Part shown: piece after piece, positions 48,793 through 57,205 of the stretch | Numbering within the stretch: the stretch's first letter is position 1 | How the letters are laid out: every line of letters begins with the position of its first letter | From: Balanoglossus misakiensis | Lineage: Eukaryota; Hemichordata | NCBI GenBank assembly: GCA_040954595.2 | Contig: CM082588.2 | Coordinates: 7,006,001 to 7,070,000, forward strand | Length of the DNA stretch: 64,000 nucleotides | Reading direction: 5' to 3' | Position numbers and translations under genes: made by a program | The notes under the pieces: generated by a model | Told to the model about the DNA's origin: nothing | Database searches by the model: none | Seen by the model: only the letters and a program-made list of their open reading frames with translations

Positions 48793-48867
48793 GTTTCCAC
48801 AGCTATAGGGTATATATAGGTCCAGGTCAAAGGTCGTGTACACCACAGGCGCGTGTATAGATGCTAT

Positions 48868-49029
48868 ATGTTATTTCTCAAGGTACAACGTATAGAGAGA
48901 AATAAATGTTTTGTTGTTTCGTGAGGGCGCTGTTTATGGGAGTATGAATATCAAGTAGGTGGGGTTAATCAGGTCAGTCTACGCGCTACCACCGGCCAGT
49001 CAAGTCGCCTTGTGATCCGTTAAATTTTT
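48868..49029 (+). repeat. Split direct repeat A1
   Basis: Starts ATGTTATTTCTCAAGGTACA and ends GATCCGTTAAATTTTT. 162 bases, repeated without visible change as A2. Confidence 0.92.
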
Positions 49030-49061
49030 CGCTCGTCGGTTGCCCCTCGTTCTCCTACGAA

Positions 49062-49775
49062 ATGTCAGCAGCTGATGGTAATCCCAACAACGATCCTGCC
49101 ATAGACATTCAGAGGATCATACAGGCGAACAACAACCAGTTGTTAGTATCCATCAATCAGCTAGTGACGGATAAAATGACTACGATGAAACAGGACTTGC
49201 AGTCCACTCAAGAAGTAGTAAATCGAGAGCAGATGGCGGAGATAAAGAAGATCAAGTTTGCGGAAGTTCCACGCTTCAAAAGAAAAGCCAACGAGGATCA
49301 ATACAAGCACAACTGTAAGGTGTTGGACACGTTGGACGATAGCAAAACCAGTATGGAGTTGAAGAATTTCGAAGATGCCAAGCTGAAACTCGCTAAAGGT
49401 ATTGACATGGTCAACCAAAGACAAAAACTTATATTGCTAGCAGATAGTTCTGACTTCGGTTGGGGAACAGCACTGGAATACCAGTCCCATGAGCTAGCAG
49501 AAGATAGTGATGACGAAAAAAGAATATGGAAGGCAGAAATGAGAGCGAGTCGAAAACTCAAAGAGAAGAAAAACAAGAAACCCCGCTTTTCGCAGAAGTC
49601 GGATTCTTTCAGCCAACAGACTGAACCAGCGACGAAACGGAACTCATTTGGAACGAGTCAGAGGCCCGGGGTATGTTTCGCCTGCGGGAAGGCGGGACAC
49701 TACAGGTCGGAATGTAGAGCGACGGTGGCGAGCACTACTGGTGGTGGTAATGGTAGTGGCGGCGGGAAGCCCTGA
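49062..49775 (+). CDS. Gag-like protein of the Ngaro-like element
   Basis: 237 residues. An N-terminal helical part is followed by FKRKANEDQYKHN and DDEKRIWKAEMRASRKLK, a pattern usual in gag-like ORFs of YR retroelements from aquatic animals. Then come a basic stretch and one CCHC zinc knuckle, CFACGKAGHYRSEC (Cys205, Cys208, His213, Cys218), then a Gly-rich tail. It should bind element RNA. The stop is TGA followed by CTA, and the next ORF is in the same frame. Confidence 0.82.
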   Translation: MSAADGNPNNDPAIDIQRIIQANNNQLLVSINQLVTDKMTTMKQDLQSTQEVVNREQMAEIKKIKFAEVPRFKRKANEDQYKHNCKVLDTLDDSKTSMELKNFEDAKLKLAKGIDMVNQRQKLILLADSSDFGWGTALEYQSHELAEDSDDEKRIWKAEMRASRKLKEKKNKKPRFSQKSDSFSQQTEPATKRNSFGTSQRPGVCFACGKAGHYRSECRATVASTTGGGNGSGGGKP

Positions 49776-49784
49776 CTATATGGA

Positions 49785-51947
49785 ATGACAGAAGAATTGT
49801 CAACACAGTTAAGTACTGATATCCCATTTTCAGAAACTAGCGATGATGATGTAAACATGTTTAGCGATGGGGATTTTGATTCCTTGACGAGGGATGAACA
49901 TGGGTTCATTCATGTTTCATTGGTGGATTTTACCACTGTTTCACCCGGTTCTTTAGTTTTTGGTAGCCCGCCAAAATCAGTGAAAGTTCGGGGTTCTCTG
50001 CTGAAAAATCTTGCGTTTTGGCGCCAACACGCACCGCCGTCTATTGTTAGTGTGGTCCAGTTTGGCTACAAATTGCCACTTTTGTCTTTTCCCGCGCCCA
50101 TGTTTTCTCAGAACAATCGTTCTGCGCTGGTACATCGTGATTTCGTGGAATTTTCCATTCTCGATTTTTTAGATACGGGGGCTATCGAAGAAGTGCCTTC
50201 ACAGCCATATGTTTGCAATCCCATCTCAGTTTCTGTCAGTAGGGAGGGAAAGAAAAGGTTTATTTTGGATCTAAGGAGAGTTAATCTCTTTTTGTACAAG
50301 AACAAGTTTAAGTGTGAAGACCTCAGGGTGGCCAAGGAATTTCTTGGTTCAGGTAAATTCTTGTTCAAGTTCGATCTCAAGTCAGGATATCATCATGTCG
50401 AAATTTTCCCGGAGCACCGTAAGTTTCTTGGTTTCGCCTGGGATTTTGATGAAGGCAGAAGATATTTCAAATTCTGTGTTTTGCCTTTCGGCCTAGCTAC
50501 AGGCCCGTATATTTTTACCAAGTTACTTCGTCCAATTGTCAGGAAGTGGAGAGGAGAAGGTAAGTCAGTAGTGGTTTTTATTGATGATGGGCTGGGGGCC
50601 GCTGGTCCCTTTGAAAAAGCCTTAAAGGAAGCGGAACAGGTGAGATCAGATCTGGCAAAATTTGGTTTTATTACCAGTGAGCACAAATGCATATGGTTTC
50701 CTGTGCAAGTTTTGACATGGCTAGGCAATGTCATAAACATGGTAGAAGGTAAGTTGTTCATAACGATCGATAGAATCAGTAGATTGTTGAATTCAATTCA
50801 GAATTTGCTAGAGTTTACTAGATGCAATGCTTCAGTTCCTGTACGTAGACTAGCCCATGTGGTAGGGCAGATCATTTCCATGAGGTCAGGTGTAGGTAAT
50901 ATCACCTTGCTTATGACACGACATCTGTATTTTGTGATCTGCAACAGACAATCCTGGAACAGTTTTGTTGGGTTGACAAAGCCTGCCATTAATGAACTAG
51001 AATTTTGGCAGGCAAATCTAGGTAAGTTAAATGGCATGCCACTTTGGAATTGTTCCAAAGCAGAATCGGTCATATACTCGGACGCATCGCAAAATGCATA
51101 TGGAGGTTATATTGTTGAACACAGTAATGTGGTAGCTCACGGTAACTGGAGCACATATGAGTCGGAACAGAGTTCCACCTGGCGAGAATTACAAGCAGTG
51201 TATAAAGTGCTGTTATCTATAGCCAGTTTTGTTGCGGGACGGCATGTCAAGTGGTTTACTGATAACCAAAACGTAGTGACAATTGTCAATAAGGGCAGTA
51301 TGAAACCTGAGTTACAGAAGATAGCTCTGGCAATTTTTGCAGTTTGCATGCAGTTTGGGATTTCAATCGAGCCAGAGTGGGTGCCTAGGTCAGCCAATGA
51401 GCGTGCAGATTACATAAGCAAGCTTGTGGATACAGACGATTGGTCAGTAAACTTGCGTTATTTCAAACTGTTGAGCAAGCATTGGGGACCGTTCCGGGTA
51501 GATAGATTTGCATCATCATACAATGCTAAGTGCGTGATCTTCAATTCCCGGTTTTGGTGTCCTAATACAGCAGCAATGGATGCTTTTACACAAGATTGGG
51601 GGTCAGAGGTCAACTGGTTGGTACCACCTACATATCTAATAGGCAGGACATTAAGGCACCTCCAATTCTGCAAGGGAAAGGGAGCTTTGGTAATCCCGCT
51701 GTGGAGATCGGCCTATTTTTGGCCTTTGATTTGCCCTGATGGGGTGCATTTAGCTCCGTTCATACATGATTGGTTAGAATTACCAAGCAATGATCCATTA
51801 CTTTTCCTGCCAGGTAAGGGCAGAAATTCAGTCTTCGGTGGAAGACCACTCAGTTTTAGAGTACTTGCATTGTGGATAGATTTCAGCATTCCATGTCGAA
51901 TGTTCAATAAGGAATTTTCCACAGTTTACATGGGCAAGATGTGTTGA
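49785..51947 (+). CDS. Reverse transcriptase / RNase H of the Ngaro-like element
   Basis: 720 residues. RT fingers/palm: RFILDLRRVN, FKFDLKSGYHH, LPFGLATGPYIFTK and the catalytic FIDDGLGA (about 265-272, a variant of YxDD). RNase H: the first Asp is in YSDAS (about 430), Glu in WRELQA, Asp in FTDNQ (about 493) and Asp in ADYIS (about 542). The C-terminal region has FTQDWGSEVNWLVPP and PLWRSAYFWP, common after RNase H in DIRS/Ngaro elements. No break is seen. It copies element RNA into DNA. Confidence 0.92.
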   Translation: MTEELSTQLSTDIPFSETSDDDVNMFSDGDFDSLTRDEHGFIHVSLVDFTTVSPGSLVFGSPPKSVKVRGSLLKNLAFWRQHAPPSIVSVVQFGYKLPLLSFPAPMFSQNNRSALVHRDFVEFSILDFLDTGAIEEVPSQPYVCNPISVSVSREGKKRFILDLRRVNLFLYKNKFKCEDLRVAKEFLGSGKFLFKFDLKSGYHHVEIFPEHRKFLGFAWDFDEGRRYFKFCVLPFGLATGPYIFTKLLRPIVRKWRGEGKSVVVFIDDGLGAAGPFEKALKEAEQVRSDLAKFGFITSEHKCIWFPVQVLTWLGNVINMVEGKLFITIDRISRLLNSIQNLLEFTRCNASVPVRRLAHVVGQIISMRSGVGNITLLMTRHLYFVICNRQSWNSFVGLTKPAINELEFWQANLGKLNGMPLWNCSKAESVIYSDASQNAYGGYIVEHSNVVAHGNWSTYESEQSSTWRELQAVYKVLLSIASFVAGRHVKWFTDNQNVVTIVNKGSMKPELQKIALAIFAVCMQFGISIEPEWVPRSANERADYISKLVDTDDWSVNLRYFKLLSKHWGPFRVDRFASSYNAKCVIFNSRFWCPNTAAMDAFTQDWGSEVNWLVPPTYLIGRTLRHLQFCKGKGALVIPLWRSAYFWPLICPDGVHLAPFIHDWLELPSNDPLLFLPGKGRNSVFGGRPLSFRVLALWIDFSIPCRMFNKEFSTVYMGKMC

Positions 51948-52007
51948 CTGTTCCCCATAGTGGGAGGCTCTAGTGACCAGTCTAAGAAAGGGTCCATAGA
52001 AGCCTGA

Positions 52008-53105
52008 TACTTCTGCTTGCCATCCGATGGGAACTATGGCGTTAAGTTGTATGAATTGATCACTCAAAATTTTATTTTTGCAGAAGCGGATGTGTTTGAC
52101 CATGGAATATGGAAAGAATTTAGCAATCTGGAAGATCCAGAGCTGCAACAACTGGTGAAGCACCTCCCAAGTATTGCCATGGCTTCACGAGCAGACTCTA
52201 CTGTCAAGTTGTATACAAACGCTTTCCAGAAATGGGCCACCTTTGCGGTCAAACATTCTTTTCCAGTTGTTCCTGCAGAAGCCTCACATGTTGCTTTGTA
52301 TTTGAGTGGGCTTATTCAGAATTCGATTCAGGGAGGGAATACTAGACATTCAGTGGAAACTGCTGTTTACAGTATTCAGTGGGTACATCATACATCAGGT
52401 TTAACTTCTCCCACGCAGCATCCATTCGTTAAGAATTTAGTGGAATCAGCTAAGCGGTTGCTTGGGAGACCTGTGAGCAAAAAAGAAGCAGTCACTCCAG
52501 AAATCCTCACAAATGTAGTGGAATTCTTCAAAGATTCCCATTCTCTGCGTGATATAAGAGACATCTGTCTTATTCTTGTTGCATTTGCTGGTTTTCTTAG
52601 ATTTAGTGATGTTATTAATATTAAGAGATCTCACATTGCATTTTCTTCTTCGCATGTTTCGATTGTCATTGACAAAAGCAAGAATGACCAATACAAGAAG
52701 GGCAATATTGTTCACATTGCCAAAACAGGTAAACTCACCTGTCCTGTTACATATCTTGAGAGGTATTTGAGTGTTTCTGGCATTCCAGCAGATTCTTCCT
52801 GTTACATTTTTCGGCCTTTGTTTGCTTCCAAAGGCATCGTTTCATTGGTACATACTAACAAACATCTTAGTTATACCAGGGTAAGAGAGTTGGTGCATGA
52901 AAAACTAAAAGTGGCAGTTTCAGATGTCCACGCTTTTGGCACACACTCTCTGCGTATTGGAGGGGCGACCACAGCAGCAAAAGCTGGGGTACCTTCTCAT
53001 AGGTTAATGAGACACGGTAGATGGCGTTCAGTAACAGCCAAAGACGGCTACATTCAAGAGAGCATTTCTGAGGCTCTTTCGGTTTCTAAAACGTTGGGAG
53101 TTTAG
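52008..53105 (+). CDS. Tyrosine recombinase of the Ngaro-like element
   Basis: The frame is open from 52008 to the stop at 53103-53105. The first ATG in frame is 52179 (AMASRADSTVK), but homology to the core-binding domain seems to start earlier, so the real N-terminus may come from readthrough or splicing. Counting from 52017, the catalytic residues are Arg195 (GFLRFSDV), His310 and Arg313 (HSLR), His333 (RHGRW) and Tyr345 (KDGYI), so the R-H-R-H-Y set is complete. It should integrate a circular DNA form by site-specific recombination. Confidence 0.9.
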   Translation, partial: YFCLPSDGNYGVKLYELITQNFIFAEADVFDHGIWKEFSNLEDPELQQLVKHLPSIAMASRADSTVKLYTNAFQKWATFAVKHSFPVVPAEASHVALYLSGLIQNSIQGGNTRHSVETAVYSIQWVHHTSGLTSPTQHPFVKNLVESAKRLLGRPVSKKEAVTPEILTNVVEFFKDSHSLRDIRDICLILVAFAGFLRFSDVINIKRSHIAFSSSHVSIVIDKSKNDQYKKGNIVHIAKTGKLTCPVTYLERYLSVSGIPADSSCYIFRPLFASKGIVSLVHTNKHLSYTRVRELVHEKLKVAVSDVHAFGTHSLRIGGATTAAKAGVPSHRLMRHGRWRSVTAKDGYIQESISEALSVSKTLGV

Positions 53106-53167
53106 TTTTAAAGGGTTGTCATTCTTTAGAGTTTGCCTTCACTTTCTTCCCCCTTCTGTGTGCAAGT

Positions 53168-53267
53168 CTATTGTTGTAATAAAGTTGCGGTGGTAGCGTA
53201 GCCACACACAGTAAAACTTGTGGTATGGCCTGTGTATTGTGTATTAGCCCAGGAGAAGAGACAAAAC
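53168..53267 (+). repeat. Split direct repeat B1
   Basis: Starts CTATTGTTGTAATAAAGTTG and ends GAGAAGAGACAAAAC. It contains an AATAAA that could serve the element transcript. It abuts A2 with no gap. Confidence 0.92.
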
Positions 53268-53429
53268 ATGTTATTTCTCAAGGTACAACGTATAGAGAGA
53301 AATAAATGTTTTGTTGTTTCGTGAGGGCGCTGTTTATGGGAGTATGAATATCAAGTAGGTGGGGTTAATCAGGTCAGTCTACGCGCTACCACCGGCCAGT
53401 CAAGTCGCCTTGTGATCCGTTAAATTTTT
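53268..53429 (+). repeat. Split direct repeat A2
   Basis: A copy of A1 without visible change, joined to B1 at ...CAAAAC/ATGTTA. This internal junction should reproduce the joint of the circular intermediate. Confidence 0.92.
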
Positions 53430-53578
53430 TAGTTTCTTTTCTTTTCTGTTTTGGTTCAGGGACCCAACGCTTTTTCAGAGGAATTTTCCCTATAAAAGGG
53501 TTTTATAAGCTCTGTTTTTTAGGGCGGGGTCTAGGCGTATTTTCTGAGCTGCCATGTAAGAGTTCAATTGTTGTATCA

Positions 53579-53678
53579 CTATTGTTGTAATAAAGTTGCG
53601 GTGGTAGCGTAGCCACACACAGTAAAACTTGTGGTATGGCCTGTGTATTGTGTATTAGCCCAGGAGAAGAGACAAAAC
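53579..53678 (+). repeat. Split direct repeat B2
   Basis: A copy of B1 without visible change. It ends at ...GACAAAAC, after which the foldback arm resumes with TTCAGTTTTTT. Confidence 0.92.
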
Positions 53679-53902
53679 TTCAGTTTTTTTATGAATAAAA
53701 TCCCCCGAATTTGCGTCAAACGAGAGCTCTCGCTATGTTCGGGCCTAGGCCTATACCCCACTGACACATAAAGAAATTAAATGTGTCAGTGGGGTATAGG
53801 CCTAGGCCCGAACATAGCGAGAGCGCTCGTTTGACGCAAATTCGGGGGATTTTATTCATAAAAAACTGAAATAGCATCTATACACGCGCCTGTGGTGTAC
53901 AC

Positions 53903-54432
53903 TACAGCTCCTGTTGGGGTTACTTACCTGTCGATTTGCACAGAATCGTGATTAGGTCTAATAGGATGTCCTCCCTTTGTGATTAAATGTGCCCAAGAGT
54001 GTCAGTCACATCAAGTGAACGCGAGAAATGTGATTCACAGGCGGACATCTACCGTGTTGTTGACTCGTACAGATTGCGGAAAAGGACAGTTACAGCCACA
54101 TACTTGTTTAGCGACGCCATTGGTGCCTAGCCCAGTTTGGCCAAAACGAGGCTGGTTTCCAGGTCATTCGTGACAGGGCGCGCGTGCGCGTAGCAGTGTA
54201 GAGGGGGGGGGGGGGTTAGTAGAGGTCTATGTTTGAAGTCTTTTTTACAACAAGCGACTCGGACCTGGAGGAGGGGGGGGCAAGGTAGAGCTGGTGGACG
54301 TCGACCCTGCGTTTCTCTGATTGTCTCCTATTTGTGAATCTCCAAATACGGAGCGATGATATAAAATCTATATGCAACTCTGCATGAATTATGATCACTG
54401 TTTACGTCTTTTCGTGGGACATTTAATCCCAA
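53903..54432. other. Spacer between the foldback element and duplication copy B
   Basis: Two G runs (near 54202-54216 and 54273-54280). No gene, RNA or repeat recognised. Confidence 0.4.
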
Positions 54433-55947
54433 CAATTTCGCCATAGATCACCCTGAATGTTTTACCACTATATAGAAGAAGTTCACATTTATTGTTTGTT
54501 GTCCTAACTGGACACCTTGAATAACATGAAAGTTGATATGCAAAAAATTGCAATACAATAAACGTGTGACAAAAGAAATAAGACAACACACACTGCATCA
54601 AGCCCTGAATGAACCAATAACAATCAAGATATTTACTCTTAAAATCAATCATATAAAACTGTCGTCAAAACAGGCAATCAACAAATTGGTACTGTGACAC
54701 TATAGTTTACACCACAAGAAAACTGCTGATGGTAGCTATGATGTGTCACACGGAAAACTCAATATGTCACACATCACGTTCTTTAGTTATCTGAAATGTT
54801 CAAATACTAGTAGTATGGTACAATGGGTATGACTGATCAAAAACTTTACACTTGCGTGTCATTATCTTTTCAAACTTGAAAATCCCAATTACCGCCAGCC
54901 ATCGAAATACACTCACTGAATTGTAAACCACCTATCGTTCGTTGGTCTACAGTATGTGGATAGAAAAATGTACAACATGGCAAAGAACAGTAAAGGCTTA
55001 CAAGAAGAGTATATGAATCTGCAGAGGGCGCTATTTTCTCCTGTACCCAAACTCAACAAGAGTGGACACAGCTTTCCTTATAAATTAGTTGTGGTACCTT
55101 TTGTCATCTCTAGGTTCTTAAGTTACATTTTGCTAAAAATGAAAAATTCCCTGGCAAAATGAGTTTTTTTTTTTCAAATTAAAGTATGAACATTTTTTGC
55201 AATGTTTAAACAAAAGCTTACAAAAACGACAACAACAGTTGAACACATTCTACAACTGAACTGATACAAGAGAAAACTATCTCCATACATTGGTGAAATA
55301 AATCCAAAAGTAATGAATAGTGCAAACACAAAAACTAATTCAAATTCATCTACTGTAGAGCACACACGTGGTTATATGACACACAATTTATATATCCACA
55401 CACACAATATTTACTGTGTTATGGGGAAAGCCAAATAACAAACTGTAAATAATATATATAACGCTTGGAAATATTGACAGCTAGAATTGTCGGTTTCCAT
55501 GACAACTCCAAAACGTTGCTAACAGTCAGAATAAACATTTCAGGAAACATTTCTAAAAAAAACACTTTTTACTGCGATGTATGTAGTTGGTTGAAAAGTG
55601 ACGTAAGCAACCACAAGATCGTTACAAACAATTCTTAAAACACACGGTAATGATATATCCCTCCATTGTTGATTCAAAATGATGTATGCTCACTAATTTG
55701 ACTGACCAAGCCACTATCCCCAGCTATACTCAAAGCCACACATGAACGTGTACATTATTGTGAACTTTCAACTTTTGAAGGGTGGGTTTCGGTTGATTGG
55801 AACCTACAAAATTCATGACACACATATTATTACTATGGACAAACAATATTAGACAAAATTACTGACAACATTCATTTTGCAGGAGGCCTGTGGTTGGTTA
55901 ACATGCTTGAGGCTCCCAGGAAATGTTTTTTGGGGATCCCTAAATGA

Positions 55948-55953
55948 TTTATT
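55948..55953 (-). promoter_or_regulatory. Polyadenylation signal AATAAA, gene B
   Basis: Canonical AATAAA on the minus strand about 50 bases past the gene B stop. Same place as in copy A. Confidence 0.6.
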
Positions 55954-56002
55954 TCGTCACTTTCTAATTTGTAATTTTCTTTACTGCTGATTACAAGTTA
56001 AA

Positions 56003-57205
56003 TCATTTTTTTTTCTGTTCAAATAACCTTGCTTTGTACACCTGTGCATGCTTGCCCCAGAAATACTCCTGACCACAGGCTTCTGTTATGTTTAGGTATT
56101 TCAGTGCATTGGCAGAGTCGTCTTGTTCTTGGTAAACGTGGGCAAGATTAGAACATGCCCATATTATGTGATATGGGTCAGAGAGGGTGCTGATCAGATG
56201 GGTATATATTTCACATGCATCACTGTACTGTTTCAAGTTTCTGAGGGCAATGGCCTTCAAGATAGAAGCAAGGGGATACAAACCACCTGCATATGCAACT
56301 GCTTTGTCATAACACTCTATGGCTTTTAACAGGAACTGACGATCGCTTTCTATCGGATTGAAATCGTCTTTGGCCTCGTATGTGAGTCCAAGGTCACACG
56401 CGAATAATGGATTTTCTGGATCTTGTGCCGCAGCATTGTGAATAAATCGCAGTGCTTTTTCGGAGTCTCCAACATTGCTGTGGCGGTAATAATAATGTGC
56501 AGAATTTACCGTGGGACTGGATAAAGGGGTTAATTTGAGAGCTTTCTGGATGAGTTGACCTGCTTCTTCATAGCGGCCTTCATCGAGTGACAGGTCACAT
56601 AAAAGTGCCAAAGCATAGCTGTGATGGGCATTTTTCTTAAGAACTCTCTCAAGCAAATTTCTTTCTTTTGCCATTATTTGTAAGGCTTCCTTACAGTTTG
56701 AATCTCCATAGACACGATCACATTTGAATAAAAGAGAGTATGCTTGCCAAAACATCCAATCTGTTTGTTCTGGAAGTTCTACTAAAGCACGATCAAAGCT
56801 ATCAATTCCCTCATCAAACGTTTTTTTGCGAAAATAAGAAAGAGAGACACCCTTGTGAGCATATACATACGCTTTCTGTTTCCCTGACAATTTATCAAGT
56901 GACAAAGTTGCTATCAACTTCAGTGTTTCATCAACTCTGTCCATCTCACCCGACATGAAATGAACCCATGCTTTATCTGCAAGAAGAACCAACTTATCAC
57001 CAAGTGGACCATCGTCGTCACCATCACAGCTGTCAAGTTCTTTCTGGTTGTCGGTGAGGGCGTCATCAAACCACTTCAAAGCGGCACTTGGATCTCTCTT
57101 GTCTTCTGATCTCAGTTTGGACACGTACAGGTAACCTTTGATAGCTTTATGGGGAACTGGAGAGAACTCCTGGTTGTGATATTTAAGGTTGTTGTCCAAA
57201 TCACT
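56003..57205 (-). CDS. Gene B exon 8: IFIT-like TPR solenoid
   Basis: 400 codons plus stop, entered at GTCTTACAG in phase 0 (SDLDNNLKYHNQ). The first ~90 residues and the segment NAHHSYALALL are nearly identical to copy A. Changes cluster in QAYSLLFKCDRVYGDSN, SSPTVNSAHYYYRHSNVGDS, DLGLTYEAKDDFNPIES and CSNLAHVYQEQ, that is, in repeated helix positions of successive TPRs. Confidence 0.75.
   Translation of the reverse strand, partial: SDLDNNLKYHNQEFSPVPHKAIKGYLYVSKLRSEDKRDPSAALKWFDDALTDNQKELDSCDGDDDGPLGDKLVLLADKAWVHFMSGEMDRVDETLKLIATLSLDKLSGKQKAYVYAHKGVSLSYFRKKTFDEGIDSFDRALVELPEQTDWMFWQAYSLLFKCDRVYGDSNCKEALQIMAKERNLLERVLKKNAHHSYALALLCDLSLDEGRYEEAGQLIQKALKLTPLSSPTVNSAHYYYRHSNVGDSEKALRFIHNAAAQDPENPLFACDLGLTYEAKDDFNPIESDRQFLLKAIECYDKAVAYAGGLYPLASILKAIALRNLKQYSDACEIYTHLISTLSDPYHIIWACSNLAHVYQEQDDSANALKYLNITEACGQEYFWGKHAQVYKARLFEQKKK

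Larger units (their letters stand above)
48868..53678 (+). mobile_element. Complete Ngaro/DIRS-like tyrosine-recombinase retrotransposon, 4811 bp
   Basis: Split direct repeats in the order A1 (48868-49029), coding region, B1 (53168-53267) joined directly to A2 (53268-53429), a 149-bp spacer, and B2 (53579-53678). This A1...B1A2...B2 layout marks the Ngaro/PAT branch of YR retroelements, unlike DIRS1 with its inverted ends. It encodes a gag-like protein with a zinc knuckle, RT plus RNase H, and a tyrosine recombinase with all key residues; there is no integrase or protease. A1 and A2 appear identical over 162 bases, as do B1 and B2 over 100, so the insertion is probably young. Confidence 0.92.
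48836..53902. mobile_element. Palindromic foldback element split by a retrotransposon
   Basis: The outer arms are 48836-48867 (GTGTACACCACAGGCGCG and on) plus 53679 to about 53768. The inverted arm runs from about 53781 to 53902. Once the inserted element at 48868-53678 is disregarded, the two arms of about 120 bases match almost perfectly (one T-run length and a few base differences), around a central loop between the CACTGACACAT and ATGTGTCAGTG stems. A related palindrome is in gene B intron 7 (57304-57497). Confidence 0.85.

Noticed and set aside
49062-53105. DIRS1-type or LTR (gypsy) classification of the retroelement
   Set aside because: There are no inverted termini or internal complementary region as in DIRS1, no integrase or protease, and no simple LTR pair. 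The repeats have the split A1...B1A2...B2 order and a tyrosine recombinase is present.
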